Position numbers and translations under genes: made by a program. The notes beneath the pieces are model-generated. The model was not told where the DNA came from and searched no databases. It saw only the letters and a program-made list of their open reading frames with translations. Shown here piece after piece: positions 8,977-18,142 of a stretch of 64,000 bases of DNA (its first letter is position 1; every line of letters begins with the position of its first letter). The DNA comes from Clostridium chrysemydis (GTDB lineage: Bacteria; Bacillota; Clostridia; Clostridiales; Clostridiaceae), in NCBI RefSeq assembly GCF_015234215.1, contig NZ_JADEKP010000001.1, positions 62,001 to 126,000 on the forward strand. Direction: 5' to 3'.

Positions 8977-10979
8977 TGTACTTAAAATTAGCGATAGGAA
9001 ACGTAAGAAAGAGTTTTAAAGACTATTCAATATACTTTTTAACACTTACCTTAGGTGTTTGTATATTCTATGCCTTTAACTCAGTAGGAGATCAGAAAGC
9101 ATTTTCTGATATGGCATCAAGTAAGGCGCAATACATACAGCTATTGCAACAACTTATATCAGGTGTTTCAATATTTATTTCATTCATTTTAGGTGGACTA
9201 ATACTTTATGCAAATAACTTTTTAGTTAAAAAGCGTAAAAAAGAGCTTGGAGTTTATATGACTTTAGGTATGAAAAAAAGTAATATTGCAAAAATATTAA
9301 CTTACGAAACAGCAGTAGTTGGTATTTTTTCGTTAGTAGTGGGACTTATAGTAGGGATAGGACTTTCTCAGGTAATATCATTATTTGCAGCAAAATTATT
9401 TACAGTTTCACTTAGTGAATATAAATTTTTATTATCAGTAGATGCCATAGTCAAAACGGTTATATACTTTGGAATAATATTCGTATTAGTTATGATATTT
9501 AACTCAGTTGTTATTTCAAAATACAAGCTTATTGATATGTTAACAGCAGCAAGAAAAAGTGAAAATATTAAGGTTAAGAGTCCTATAGTAAATGGAATTA
9601 TATTTATAATTTCAATAGCTTTATTAGCAGTAGCATATAGTTTTGTAATTAAGGCAGGGCTTAACCCATCAGACTTTAAATTTAAGTTATCTATAGTGTT
9701 TGGAGTAGTTGCAACGCTAGGAATATTCTTTAGTTTAGCAGGATTTGTTTTAAACTTAATTCAAAAAAATAAAAATGTATATTTAAAAGGATTAAATATA
9801 TTTACTTTAAGACAAATAAATAGCAAAATAAATACTAACTTTATTTCAATGACAGTAATTTCACTTATGTTATTTTTAACAATTGGTACGTTATCAACAG
9901 GACTAAGCTTTAAGAATGCTTTAGAAAAAGGATTAGAAAAAACTACGCCATATGGAGCTAGTATAACTTCTTTCCAAGATAGAGATGGATCAATACCTAG
10001 TATATCAAAAAATCTTAAAAAGGCAGGAATAAATTTAGGATCAAATGATAAGCAAGTAACTTTTAATGAATATTATTTAGAGGGTACACCAAGTATAGAT
10101 ATAGTTGGTAAATATATAGCTGATGGCACAGTTAAAAAGACTTTAGAAGAAAATAAGATGCCGGTGATGGCTATAACTATAACTTCTTTTAATCAATTAA
10201 GAGGTTTACAAGGAAAAGAAGGAATAAATCTTGAAGAAGGAAAAGTTTTAGTTTCTTCTGAGAAAAAAGAAATAATAGATGCTTTAGAAAAAGCATCAAA
10301 TGAGAAGATAAAAATAGATGGAAAAGATTATTCGATTCAAAATAAAGAAGTTATAAATGAAGGGTTTGAAAGTACAGTAATGGAATCAAATATACTAACA
10401 TTAATTGTTCCAGATAACGTTGTTAAAAATATAAAACCTTCTTCTGAAATAATGAACATAAACTTTGCTGATAAAGGGGATGAGGCTAAAGCTCAAACTA
10501 CATTTACAGCAATTAGAGATGGTAAAATCAAGAACATTGATTTTATAAATGGAATGACAAGAACAGAGATTTATAATCAAAGTAATGGTATGACAAGTAC
10601 AATACTATTTATAGGAATATATCTTGGAATAATATTCTTAATTACTAGTACAGCTATTTTAGCACTTCAACAATTATCAGAAGCTAGCGATAGTTTAGAA
10701 AGATATAAATCGTTAAGAAGAATTGGTGTTTCAGAGGGTATGATAAACAAAGCTATATTTAAGCAAGTAAGCATATACTTTGGATTACCACTTATAGTTG
10801 CTTTAATGCACTCAGTTGTTGCGATTAAAGTTGTCAATGACTTCCTTTCATTATTTAACAAACCAGATATAGGTATGTCATCATTACTAACTGTTGTAAT
10901 AATGGTTGTAGTATACGGAGGATATTTCGTTGCTACATATGTAGGCTATAGAAGCACTGTTAAAAATGGAATTAAATAA
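8976..10979 (+). CDS. BceB-like ABC transporter permease (copy 3)
   Basis: A 667-residue FtsX-family permease with the same membrane layout as copies 1 and 2. In the membrane regions it is closer to copy 2 than to copy 1, and its extracellular domain is different again. It partners the ATPase at 8218 by a one-base stop/start overlap. It is probably part of an envelope-stress or antimicrobial-peptide export system; the ligand is unknown. Confidence 0.88.
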   Translation: MYLKLAIGNVRKSFKDYSIYFLTLTLGVCIFYAFNSVGDQKAFSDMASSKAQYIQLLQQLISGVSIFISFILGGLILYANNFLVKKRKKELGVYMTLGMKKSNIAKILTYETAVVGIFSLVVGLIVGIGLSQVISLFAAKLFTVSLSEYKFLLSVDAIVKTVIYFGIIFVLVMIFNSVVISKYKLIDMLTAARKSENIKVKSPIVNGIIFIISIALLAVAYSFVIKAGLNPSDFKFKLSIVFGVVATLGIFFSLAGFVLNLIQKNKNVYLKGLNIFTLRQINSKINTNFISMTVISLMLFLTIGTLSTGLSFKNALEKGLEKTTPYGASITSFQDRDGSIPSISKNLKKAGINLGSNDKQVTFNEYYLEGTPSIDIVGKYIADGTVKKTLEENKMPVMAITITSFNQLRGLQGKEGINLEEGKVLVSSEKKEIIDALEKASNEKIKIDGKDYSIQNKEVINEGFESTVMESNILTLIVPDNVVKNIKPSSEIMNINFADKGDEAKAQTTFTAIRDGKIKNIDFINGMTRTEIYNQSNGMTSTILFIGIYLGIIFLITSTAILALQQLSEASDSLERYKSLRRIGVSEGMINKAIFKQVSIYFGLPLIVALMHSVVAIKVVNDFLSLFNKPDIGMSSLLTVVIMVVVYGGYFVATYVGYRSTVKNGIK

Positions 10980-10985
10980 ATTTTT

Positions 10986-11019
10986 AAAAGATCACTCTGA
11001 AAAGGAGTGGTCTTTTTTT
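10986..11019 (+). terminator. intrinsic terminator of second ABC unit
   Basis: Stem AAAGATCACTC / GAGTGGTCTTT with one G-U pair, followed by a run of seven T. Confidence 0.88.
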
Positions 11020-11191
11020 ATTTGGGAATAAATAGAATTCAGCCTGCGGTTATAACTAAATATAAAAATTTAAAAAAACTACACCATTGTTACGAGATAT
11101 TATTGGTACAAGGGATTTTTGCTATATTTGGTTAAATTTTTAATATTTTGGACAAGTAAAAATTATTAAGACATGCTTTATAAAATGATTA

Positions 11192-11207
11192 AATGTGGAC
11201 AAGTAGA
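11192..11207. repeat. 16-bp direct repeat with transposase 5' end
   Basis: The sequence AATGTGGACAAGTAGA here is identical to 12053-12068, which encodes the first zinc-ribbon cysteine region of the transposase at 11265-12080. The copies are in the same orientation, so this is not a terminal inverted repeat. It may be a relic of a second insertion copy. A shorter partial copy (TTGGACAAGTA) lies about 40 bp to the left. Confidence 0.5.
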
Positions 11208-11264
11208 ATAGCTAAGGGTGAGTTATCAAAATATAATTATACTAGGACTAATATATAATGAAAA

Positions 11265-12080
11265 TTAAAGCACTTTAACACAAAAAATCGAGCTTATTAA
11301 ATTAGATAAAACAGTATGTTTTTCATAAGATCCCTCATAAATATAAACAAACCAATTTAAATAAACCTGAAGATACTTTGTAGCAACGCTTCTAAATCTT
11401 CTAAGCCATCTTCTCAAATTCAATATAAAATTGGAGCAGTTACTAAGCAAAATTTCACTTTCTTCTCTAGAGATTTCTAATTCTTTCTTTTTATGAAGAA
11501 AGTAGTTTAATTTTTTTGATACAAGATAAGAAAACCTATCTTTTCCTGGCAGGAAATAAGTGTTAAATACAGGTTTAAACTCATTTAATAAATTCTCTAT
11601 AGATTCTTTTGTAGGGCTCATAGAATCAAAGGATATCTTAGCTAGAGAGTAATTATTTTTATTTATAGTAGTAGCTACAAAGATATTTTTTCTTCTAGAA
11701 ATAGTGCAAATGGGGGGAATCTTTTGCCCCTTAAAGTTTTCTAAAAACTTAGTATGTCTCATAGCTGTAACTATATGAGTTCTTCTAGAAGCTGTATAAG
11801 TTCCGATATGCTTTAAGATTTTATGTCTCCACCTAAAAGAAGTTTCTATGCAAATATCTAGTTTATCTGCGCAATCTCGTATTGTGGCACCAGATAACAT
11901 AAGACGAGTATATTTGTCCCAAAGGTCAACACTCTTTCTAGTGTTATGCCAAACAAGTCCAGTTCCTTCGTTAAAGGTTTTAAGACAATCTTTGCATTGA
12001 TACCTTTGGACATTCCTATATTTCCCGTATTTAATAAAGTGTTTTGAATTGCAATGTGGACAAGTAGATGTATGTACCAT
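11265..12080 (-). CDS. IS1595-like transposase, probably inactive
   Basis: A 271-residue protein on the minus strand, start ATG at 12080 after a GAGGTGAG ribosome site. Residues 1-45 are a zinc ribbon of the IS1595/IS1016 kind: CPHC, then YQCKDC. The C-terminal segment WLRRFRSVATKYLQVYLNWF matches the usual end of these transposases. Where family members carry the catalytic D-E-[TC] signature just before a FLESFKG-like stretch, this protein has R-H-T before FLENFKG, so the first catalytic acidic residue seems lost. The reading frame is otherwise intact. I found no convincing terminal inverted repeats. It is a remnant or a domesticated DNA-binding protein. Confidence 0.7.
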   Translation of the reverse strand: MVHTSTCPHCNSKHFIKYGKYRNVQRYQCKDCLKTFNEGTGLVWHNTRKSVDLWDKYTRLMLSGATIRDCADKLDICIETSFRWRHKILKHIGTYTASRRTHIVTAMRHTKFLENFKGQKIPPICTISRRKNIFVATTINKNNYSLAKISFDSMSPTKESIENLLNEFKPVFNTYFLPGKDRFSYLVSKKLNYFLHKKKELEISREESEILLSNCSNFILNLRRWLRRFRSVATKYLQVYLNWFVYIYEGSYEKHTVLSNLISSIFCVKVL

Positions 12081-12409
12081 AATCTCACCTCGAAAAATTC
12101 TTGAAAATTTTATATATTTTGATTATGGACATAAAAAAATGCCTTTATTCAGGTGATTTTAGTAAAATACCAACAAGGAAGCAAAACAATGTTGTAGGGG
12201 AGTTTATACTATGTGTTAACCTACAAGCAAAAATATAGAAATTTATTTAATGTCGAAAATAAATGTAGAAGTTTAATAATTATTAAAAATATAGAAAAGA
12301 ATCATAAAAGCAACTATTTAGTTCGTAAAAGTACAATATTTTAATAAAAAATAGAACTGGATATGATAAATTATTTTTATAAAATATATAATTTTTTCTG
12401 GGGGGAAGT
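12081..12409. other. AT-rich intergenic region
   Basis: This holds the upstream region of the transposase (minus) and the leader of the GerMN lipoprotein (plus). A weak hairpin, TTGTAGG...CCTACAA around 12192-12226, is the only visible structure. No gene is seen. Confidence 0.4.
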
Positions 12410-13129
12410 ATGAGAAAAATATTTTTAATAACGGTTTTAGCGTCTTTAACTTTATTTGTAGGATGTACAAATAAAGAAGAACAAATATCTATAGCTGAAA
12501 AAATTGAGATTTCAGATACTACGGAAAAAGAAAATAAAGAAAAAGAGCAATTAAAAGAAGATATTTCTAAAAAGAGTGATGCAGAGACTAATACGAAAAG
12601 CAAAGAAGAGCTAGATAAAGCTGAACCAAAAAAAGAAAAATTAAAAAAAGAATCAACACCTGTAAAAAAAGCGACGGCAAAAGAAGAATCAAAAGTTAGT
12701 GGAAAAGTAGAAAAACCAATACAAAAACCAGTAGAAAATCCAAAAAACAAAATTATCCCAATTACGTTACATCTATATAATGTTGAAAAGGATATTTGGA
12801 TTACTGAAAAGTCAGAAGCTAATTTAGATAGACTAAAGGATATTGTTATTAAATTAAGAAATCATCCATTAGTTGGACTTTCAAAAAATGTAGGAGTTTC
12901 AAGCGTTACTGTAAAAGAAAGAGTGGCGACGGTTGATATGGGAAAAGAATTTAATAACCCACAACATAATACTTCTGCGGGAAGTACTGCTAAGATTTTT
13001 TCCATAGTTAATACTCTTTGTTTAAATAAAGAACTTGGAATTGATAAAGTTATGTTTTTAATCGAAGGTAAAAGAGTTCAAGAACTTGGTAATTATAGTG
13101 GTGATACAGTCTTTACACCGAGTTTTTAG
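12410..13129 (+). CDS. GerMN-domain lipoprotein (paralogue)
   Basis: A 239-residue lipoprotein with lipobox LFVGC (Cys19), a Lys/Glu-rich linker to about residue 115, and a C-terminal GerMN-type domain. The domain matches the protein at 949-1596 over its whole length, including the S-A-G-[SA]-T-A-K motif and the strand VTVKERVATVDMGKEF. It starts with ATG after GGGGGAAG. It is separated from its paralogue by the ABC transporter genes and the IS remnant. Probably a peptidoglycan- or spore-envelope-associated protein; precise function unknown. Confidence 0.83.
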   Translation: MRKIFLITVLASLTLFVGCTNKEEQISIAEKIEISDTTEKENKEKEQLKEDISKKSDAETNTKSKEELDKAEPKKEKLKKESTPVKKATAKEESKVSGKVEKPIQKPVENPKNKIIPITLHLYNVEKDIWITEKSEANLDRLKDIVIKLRNHPLVGLSKNVGVSSVTVKERVATVDMGKEFNNPQHNTSAGSTAKIFSIVNTLCLNKELGIDKVMFLIEGKRVQELGNYSGDTVFTPSF

Positions 13130-13172
13130 AAAAGATAGTTAAAAATGAATATAATAGATTAATATTTGGTAA

Positions 13173-13209
13173 GGGTTAAAATTATAAAATTTATAATTTT
13201 AACCTTTTT
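13173..13209 (+). terminator. intrinsic terminator
   Basis: Perfect stem of about 15 bp (GGTTAAAATTATAAA / complement) followed by T-rich sequence. Confidence 0.88.
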
Positions 13210-13340
13210 ATTTACAAATCAATCGAAAAAAGTTGAAAAAAATTTAAAGAGTGAGTATAATAGTGCATAATTATTAAGGGATTATTAATAAGCAAAGGAA
13301 AAAATGAAATTAATTCAAAACAGAGAGATGGGGTTATATT

Positions 13341-14627
13341 ATGAAAAAGAACAAAGATATACTAATAGTTGGATTTGCACTCTTCTCTATATTTTTTGGT
13401 GCAGGAAACTTAATTTTCCCACCATTTATAGGTCTTACATCAGGTAGCAGTTGGGGAACTAGCTTCTTAGGATTTATAGTAGCAGATGTTGGTATAATAT
13501 TTTTATCAATTTTAGCTGTTGCAAAGAGCGGATCACTTCAAGGCGTTGTAGGAAGAGCCGGAAAGAAATTTGGAATAACTTTAGAAATATTAATGATGTT
13601 ATGCCTTGGGCCTATGCTTGTAGTTCCAAGAACAGCAGCAACAACATTTGAAATGAGTATAAAACCTTTATTTGGTGGATTTAATCCTATGGTATTTTCA
13701 ATAATATTCTTTATTTTAGTACTGATTTTAAGCATTAAGCCAAATAAAGTTATGGACATAATAGGAAAGTTTTTAACACCGATATTACTTGTAGCATTAG
13801 CATTTTTAATTATAAAAGGAATAGTTTCACCTATAGGTACATTGGAAAATGTAGGTTCTAATGAGTTATTTGTTACAGGATTAACTCAAGGATATCAAAC
13901 AATGGATGCGCTAGGGATTGGTGGAATAGTTGCACTTGTTATTACTGCTTTTAGAAATAAGGGATACGGAAATAACGAATTACTAGGACTTACAACTAAA
14001 TCAGCCCTTATAGCTTGTGTTGGACTTGCTTTAGTTTATGGGGGGCTTACTTATTTAGGAGCTACAGCTTCAGGATTATATGATACAAGTGTTTCTCAAA
14101 CAGCTTTATTAGTAAACATTACACATCAATTATTAGGTACAACAGGCACTATGATACTTGCTATAGTAGTGGGATTTGCTTGTTTAACTACAGCAGTAGG
14201 ATTAACTTCAGTTACAGCTAAATATTTTGAAGATGTAACTAAAGGAAAATTAAAGTACCAAGTTATAGTTATTATTATTTGCTTATTCAGTGCAGTTATG
14301 TCAAACTTAGGCGTAGACACTATAATTCAAATTGCAGTACCGATTTTAAGTTTAATATACCCAGTATCAATAGTATTAGTTGTTATGAATTTATTTAAAG
14401 GTGTATTTACTAGAGATGTAACTTATAAAGGGGCTGCGTATGTAACTCTTATAATTAGTCTTTTAACAGTTTTAAATAATTATGGATTAAACTTTGAGTT
14501 TGTAAACAAACTTCCTTTATCAGGACTAGGATTAAATTGGGTTGTACCTGCAATTTTAGGTGGATTATTTGCTACAATAGTATTTAGAAGCAAAGTTCCA
14601 AACACTAAAATTAACTTTAATAATTAA
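13341..14627 (+). CDS. brnQ: branched-chain amino acid transporter BrnQ
   Basis: A 428-residue polytopic membrane protein of the LIVCS family, which imports leucine, isoleucine and valine with Na+ or H+. The start region DILIVGFALFSIFFGAGNLIFPP is the family hallmark, and about 12 hydrophobic segments follow. The length is normal. It is a single-gene unit with its own terminator at 14642-14668. No CodY- or Lrp-type site could be named with confidence. Confidence 0.93.
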   Translation: MKKNKDILIVGFALFSIFFGAGNLIFPPFIGLTSGSSWGTSFLGFIVADVGIIFLSILAVAKSGSLQGVVGRAGKKFGITLEILMMLCLGPMLVVPRTAATTFEMSIKPLFGGFNPMVFSIIFFILVLILSIKPNKVMDIIGKFLTPILLVALAFLIIKGIVSPIGTLENVGSNELFVTGLTQGYQTMDALGIGGIVALVITAFRNKGYGNNELLGLTTKSALIACVGLALVYGGLTYLGATASGLYDTSVSQTALLVNITHQLLGTTGTMILAIVVGFACLTTAVGLTSVTAKYFEDVTKGKLKYQVIVIIICLFSAVMSNLGVDTIIQIAVPILSLIYPVSIVLVVMNLFKGVFTRDVTYKGAAYVTLIISLLTVLNNYGLNFEFVNKLPLSGLGLNWVVPAILGGLFATIVFRSKVPNTKINFNN

Positions 14628-14641
14628 ATTGGTAGTTAAAT

Positions 14642-14668
14642 CTGGGCTTTTAGCCCAGATTTTTTTTA
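14642..14668 (+). terminator. intrinsic terminator of brnQ
   Basis: CTGGGC-TTTTA-GCCCAG hairpin followed by eight T. Confidence 0.92.
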
Positions 14669-14691
14669 TTTCTTGAAAAAACATTTGCAAA

Positions 14692-14724
14692 TGGACAAAA
14701 TTTGTCCAAAACAATAAATATAAT
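14692..14724 (+). promoter_or_regulatory. palindromic operator plus -10 box (site 1)
   Basis: TGGACAAAATTTGTCCA at 14692-14708 is a perfect 17-bp palindrome. A TATAAT follows at 14719-14724, so the palindrome covers the -35 position. The overlapping 14682-14693 (CATTTGCAAATG) is a second perfect palindrome. A related box sits in front of the WYL regulator (15215-15231) at exactly the same distance from its TATAAT. Likely target of that regulator (inference). Confidence 0.7.
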
Positions 14725-14751
14725 TAAATAGGGAGTGAGAGGAGGGATTTG

Positions 14752-15168
14752 ATGAATAGACTAAAGATAAAAAAGAATGATTTGAATGGTGTTTCAAATT
14801 ATAAGATAGAATTAGAAAAGATGCAAAATGAAATAAAGAAGCATCCTTTAGGAGTCGATATATACATTAGATTATTTAATTCGATTAACGCTTTAAACGA
14901 GCTAGAAAAAAACTTGCTCTATAACTTAATAAAATTAATAGATGGAAAAGAAAAAGAAATCTTAGGGTATATTAATTTTATGAAGCTTAACTATAAAGAT
15001 GGAATAGAATTAAATGAAAAAGATTTAAGGAATATATCAAATATAAAGAAGAGCTTAAGGATTTTAATTAAAGAGAAATTACTTTTACTAGATGATAAAG
15101 AGAAAACAATTCTGATACCTGAGATAGTGGTAGTTAATAAGGAACTTTTATTAAAAGAAGACATTTAA
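14752..15168 (+). CDS. small putative winged-helix protein
   Basis: A 138-residue soluble protein. The ATG at 14752 is chosen because the GGAGGG ribosome site at 14741-14746 is too close to the TTG at 14749. The sequence is mostly alpha-helical. The C-terminal third (helix, then KEKLLLLDDKEKTILIPEIVV, with two beta strands) resembles the wing of a winged-helix DNA-binding domain, like plasmid RepL-type proteins, but the match is weak. Its promoter carries the same operator as the next gene, a WYL-domain regulator, so the two are probably co-regulated. Function unknown. Confidence 0.6.
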   Translation: MNRLKIKKNDLNGVSNYKIELEKMQNEIKKHPLGVDIYIRLFNSINALNELEKNLLYNLIKLIDGKEKEILGYINFMKLNYKDGIELNEKDLRNISNIKKSLRILIKEKLLLLDDKEKTILIPEIVVVNKELLLKEDI

Positions 15169-15214
15169 ATATAACTAGACTAGGATTTTTAATAAGTTGC
15201 CAAATATATTAAAA

Positions 15215-15247
15215 TAGACAAGATATGTCCATGTAAATATATATAAT
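15215..15247 (+). promoter_or_regulatory. palindromic operator plus -10 box (site 2)
   Basis: TAGACAAGATATGTCCA at 15215-15231 matches site 1 (14692-14708) at 14 of 17 positions. TATAAT lies at 15242-15247, at the same distance from the box as in site 1. This suggests autoregulation by the WYL protein encoded just downstream. Confidence 0.65.
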
Positions 15248-15271
15248 ATATATTGAAACGGGGGGAGATAT

Positions 15272-16234
15272 TTGGAACCTAAAGATAAGAAAGTTAAAAG
15301 AGTTTTAGATATTTACAATAGATTTTTAAAAAATGAAATCCTAAATAAGAAAGAGCTAGCAGACATATATAATGTAAATGAAAAAACGATCCAAAGAGAC
15401 ATAGAAGATATCAGATGTTATTTTACTGAGAATATAACAAAGCTTGGTGAAAACAATATTAACTATGATAAATCTAAAAAAGGATACATACTAGAAAGCT
15501 GCTATGACGGGCTAAATACTAAAAGTATATTAGCTTTGATAAAGGTTCTTTTAGAAAGCAGAGCCTTTTGCAAAGAAGAAATGGAGTTGCTATCTAAGGG
15601 ATTATTAAATATTGCAAGTGATGCTCAAAAGAAACACATAATTGAGATTATAGGGAATGAGAAGATCAATTATGTTGAATTATCACATAAGGAACCACTT
15701 ATAGATAAAATTTGGGATTTAAGTGAATGCATCAAACATAGAAAAGTGACAAATATTATATATAAAAAAGATGATGGAAGTATAATTGATAAAAAGGTAA
15801 AGCCGATATCTATAATTTTTTCGGAATACTATTTTTATCTCCTTGCCGATTTTAATGATTACGTAAGTGCTAATGTTTATAGGATAGATAAAATAATAGA
15901 TTATAAAGAGTTAGACAAGCCGTTCATATTAGAAGATAACAAAAAGATAGATGACGGTGAACTAAGAAAGAAGGCTCAATACACGCTAGGTGGAAAAGTG
16001 CAAAGAATTGTTTTTGAATATTATGGAGAATCAGTGGAATCGGTTCTAGATAAGCTCCCTACAGCAGAAGTAATATCAAAAGACTTAGATAAGACGGTTA
16101 TTAAAGTAGAAATTTTAGGTGATGGAATAAAAAAATGGTTTCTAAGTCAAGGTAAAAACGTAAAAGTTTTATCACCGTCAAAGATGGTTGATAAAATGAA
16201 AGAAGAAGTTTTAAAAATGAATAAATTATATTAA
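15272..16234 (+). CDS. WYL-domain transcriptional regulator
   Basis: A 320-residue regulator starting at TTG (15272) after GGGGGAG. Residues 8-50 form a DeoR/HTH_11-type helix-turn-helix (ELADIYNVNEKTIQRDIEDI). Residues 140-215 match a WYL domain, with YYFYLLADF in place of the canonical WYL core, and a C-terminal WCX-like extension follows. WYL proteins sense nucleotides, ssDNA or other ligands, and many control defence or repair genes. The promoter palindrome shared with the preceding gene suggests the pair forms its regulon here. Ligand unknown. Confidence 0.85.
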   Translation: MEPKDKKVKRVLDIYNRFLKNEILNKKELADIYNVNEKTIQRDIEDIRCYFTENITKLGENNINYDKSKKGYILESCYDGLNTKSILALIKVLLESRAFCKEEMELLSKGLLNIASDAQKKHIIEIIGNEKINYVELSHKEPLIDKIWDLSECIKHRKVTNIIYKKDDGSIIDKKVKPISIIFSEYYFYLLADFNDYVSANVYRIDKIIDYKELDKPFILEDNKKIDDGELRKKAQYTLGGKVQRIVFEYYGESVESVLDKLPTAEVISKDLDKTVIKVEILGDGIKKWFLSQGKNVKVLSPSKMVDKMKEEVLKMNKLY

Positions 16235-16250
16235 CTAATATAAAAATAAG

Positions 16251-16278
16251 GCGGTGTTTAAAAACATCGCACTTTTTA
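16251..16278 (+). terminator. intrinsic terminator after WYL gene
   Basis: GCGGTGTTT / AAACATCGC stem with one G-U pair, followed by CTTTTTATA. Confidence 0.8.
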
Positions 16279-16725
16279 TATATTAAATAAAAATAATGTA
16301 GTTAAATAAAGTTCATTTTAAGTTTAAAAATTTTACTTTTAAAATACAAATAAAAATGAGAGCATTTAAATAAAAAAATCGATACCTATTGAATTATATA
16401 TAAATCAGCAAAAATATAATTCGTAAAGGTTAGGGAAATTGCTTTAAAAATTCAAAATTTAGATTTAATTTGATTAAGTAGAAAAAAATGTATTTTAAAA
16501 TTCATCATAAAGTTAATAAATAAATTTATAAAATAAAGGATGTTATTTGACATAGAATTTAATGGGTATATTATGGAGGTGTAAAGAGGTAGGGACAAAA
16601 TTAAATGGGTGGACTTTAAATAATCAATATTTCAAAGATAAAAAATGTAAACGATTTAAAGAAAGGAGGATAAAATACTGATTATTTAAAATAAATAAAA
16701 CTTAATATGAAGGGAAGTAGTTTAT
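16279..16725 (+). promoter_or_regulatory. long leader and promoter of decarboxylase operon
   Basis: A 447-bp AT-rich gap. A good promoter lies at 16547-16574: TTGACA, 16-bp spacer, TATTAT, with a GGG upstream of the -10. This leaves an untranslated leader of about 145 nt that contains two GGAGG-like sites before the real start at 16726. I see no T-box core or terminator in the leader. The part before 16540 holds no recognisable gene. Confidence 0.65.
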
Positions 16726-18129
16726 ATGAGTAGTGTGAAAAAACTAACACTTTTTCAACTGATTGGTATAACAATGGCATTTTTCGGCACAGTTAGGAGT
16801 GTACCAACCTTAGCAATTAACGGATGGACACAGATTTCATATTTAATTGGTGCTGTTATATTATTTGCTATTCCAATTTCGTTAATTGCAGCAGAACTTG
16901 CAACTGGGTGGCCAGAAGAAGGTGGTCCTCAAGTTTGGGTAAGAGAGGCATTTGGAGATAAATGGGGTTTTGTAACTTCATGGCTTTTATGGGTTCAAAT
17001 GTTCTTTGGAATGGTTATGGTTGCATCTACAGTTGGTGTTTTAATTGGATATGTTATAAATAATCCAGTTTTAGCTCAAAATAATATATTTATATTTTGG
17101 GTTATAGTTATTTCATATTGGTTAGTAACTTTATTAAATTTAAAATTTGATATGGTTAAAGTAGTAGGTAATTTAGGAGCAGTTATTGGAGTATACGTAC
17201 CGTTTTTAGCTTTAGTTATTTTAGGACTAGCTTATCTTTTTAAAAATGGTATAAATCCTGATGGTTATTTAGGAACATTTTCTATGAGTAAGGTATTACC
17301 CGATTTTAGTAATTTAGGAAGCTTATCTTATTTTACAGGAATTATATTTATCTTTGCAGGAGTTGAAATATCATCAGTTCATGCAAATAATATAGAAAAC
17401 CCTAAAAAGAATTATCCAATAGCAGTTATAGGATCAGTAATTTTACTTGTAATTTTCAACTTAATTGCAGGATTAACAGTTGCAAATGCAGTGCCAAAGG
17501 GACAAATGGAGCTATCTAATATAACTCAGCCTTTTGTTATATACTGCCAAAGTTTAGGAATACCAAAGCTATTTAATAATATCATTTCAGCTATGATAGC
17601 TATAGGTGTACTTGCACAACTTAGTGCTTGGGTACTTGGACCATCTAAAGCTATGATAAAGGTTGCTGAAGAAGGTAATCTACCAAAGGTATTCCAAAAA
17701 AGAAGTAAAAATGGAGCACCACTTACTATAGTGTTGATCCAAGCTACAGTAATTTCAATAATATCATTAGCTTATTTATTTACAAAGGATGTTAACAGTG
17801 CATTTTATATGATCACTGTAACTACAACAATCCTTTATTGTATAGTTTATATTTTAATTGCAATTTCAGCTATTAAATTAAGATATACAAGGCCAGATGT
17901 TAAGAGAACATTTAGACTAGGTTCAAAAGGAAATGGTTTAATGTGGGTTACAGCTAGTTTGGCGTTAATTGGAATTTTATTAACAATAATAGTCGGATTA
18001 ATTCCACCAAGTGGAACACCAGATAAGACTTTTTATGTAGCATTCCAAGTAATAGGAACAATAGTTTCAGTAGGTATAGCTTTAATTATTTTTGCTTGTA
18101 GAAAACCAAGTTGGAAAAAAGAAAACTAA
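16726..18129 (+). CDS. tyrP: tyrosine/tyramine-type amino acid antiporter
   Basis: A 467-residue APC-superfamily transporter of the glutamate:GABA antiporter (GGA) group, with about 12 membrane segments. The N-terminal [14 protein letters not shown] region and the segment [16 protein letters not shown] are typical. Members exchange an amino acid for its decarboxylation product, generating proton-motive force and acid resistance. The adjacent gene is a 620-residue decarboxylase of the tyrosine decarboxylase type, so tyrosine/tyramine exchange is more likely than glutamate/GABA. Substrate assignment rests on this context. Gene order (transporter first) is the reverse of the enterococcal tdc cluster. 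Confidence 0.75.
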   Translation: MSSVKKLTLFQLIGITMAFFGTVRSVPTLAINGWTQISYLIGAVILFAIPISLIAAELATGWPEEGGPQVWVREAFGDKWGFVTSWLLWVQMFFGMVMVASTVGVLIGYVINNPVLAQNNIFIFWVIVISYWLVTLLNLKFDMVKVVGNLGAVIGVYVPFLALVILGLAYLFKNGINPDGYLGTFSMSKVLPDFSNLGSLSYFTGIIFIFAGVEISSVHANNIENPKKNYPIAVIGSVILLVIFNLIAGLTVANAVPKGQMELSNITQPFVIYCQSLGIPKLFNNIISAMIAIGVLAQLSAWVLGPSKAMIKVAEEGNLPKVFQKRSKNGAPLTIVLIQATVISIISLAYLFTKDVNSAFYMITVTTTILYCIVYILIAISAIKLRYTRPDVKRTFRLGSKGNGLMWVTASLALIGILLTIIVGLIPPSGTPDKTFYVAFQVIGTIVSVGIALIIFACRKPSWKKEN

Positions 18130-18142
18130 AGGAGAGATTAAA

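Noticed and set aside
11192-12068. Terminal inverted repeats of the IS element
   Set aside because: The 16-bp copies are in direct orientation and one lies inside the coding region, so they are not transposon ends.
12283-12750. 155-residue minus-strand frame over the GerMN lipoprotein
   Set aside because: It is a Phe/Ser-rich mirror of the Lys/Glu-rich linker on the coding strand.
16580-16725. Possible T-box in the tyrosine antiporter leader (GGGTGGAC at about 16605-16614)
   Set aside because: Only part of the T-box core is present; the ACCGCG half, a specifier loop and a terminator are missing.
18092-18142. N-terminal extension of the decarboxylase
   Set aside because: It overlaps the transporter gene and lacks a ribosome site, while GGAGAG stands directly before the ATG at 18143.
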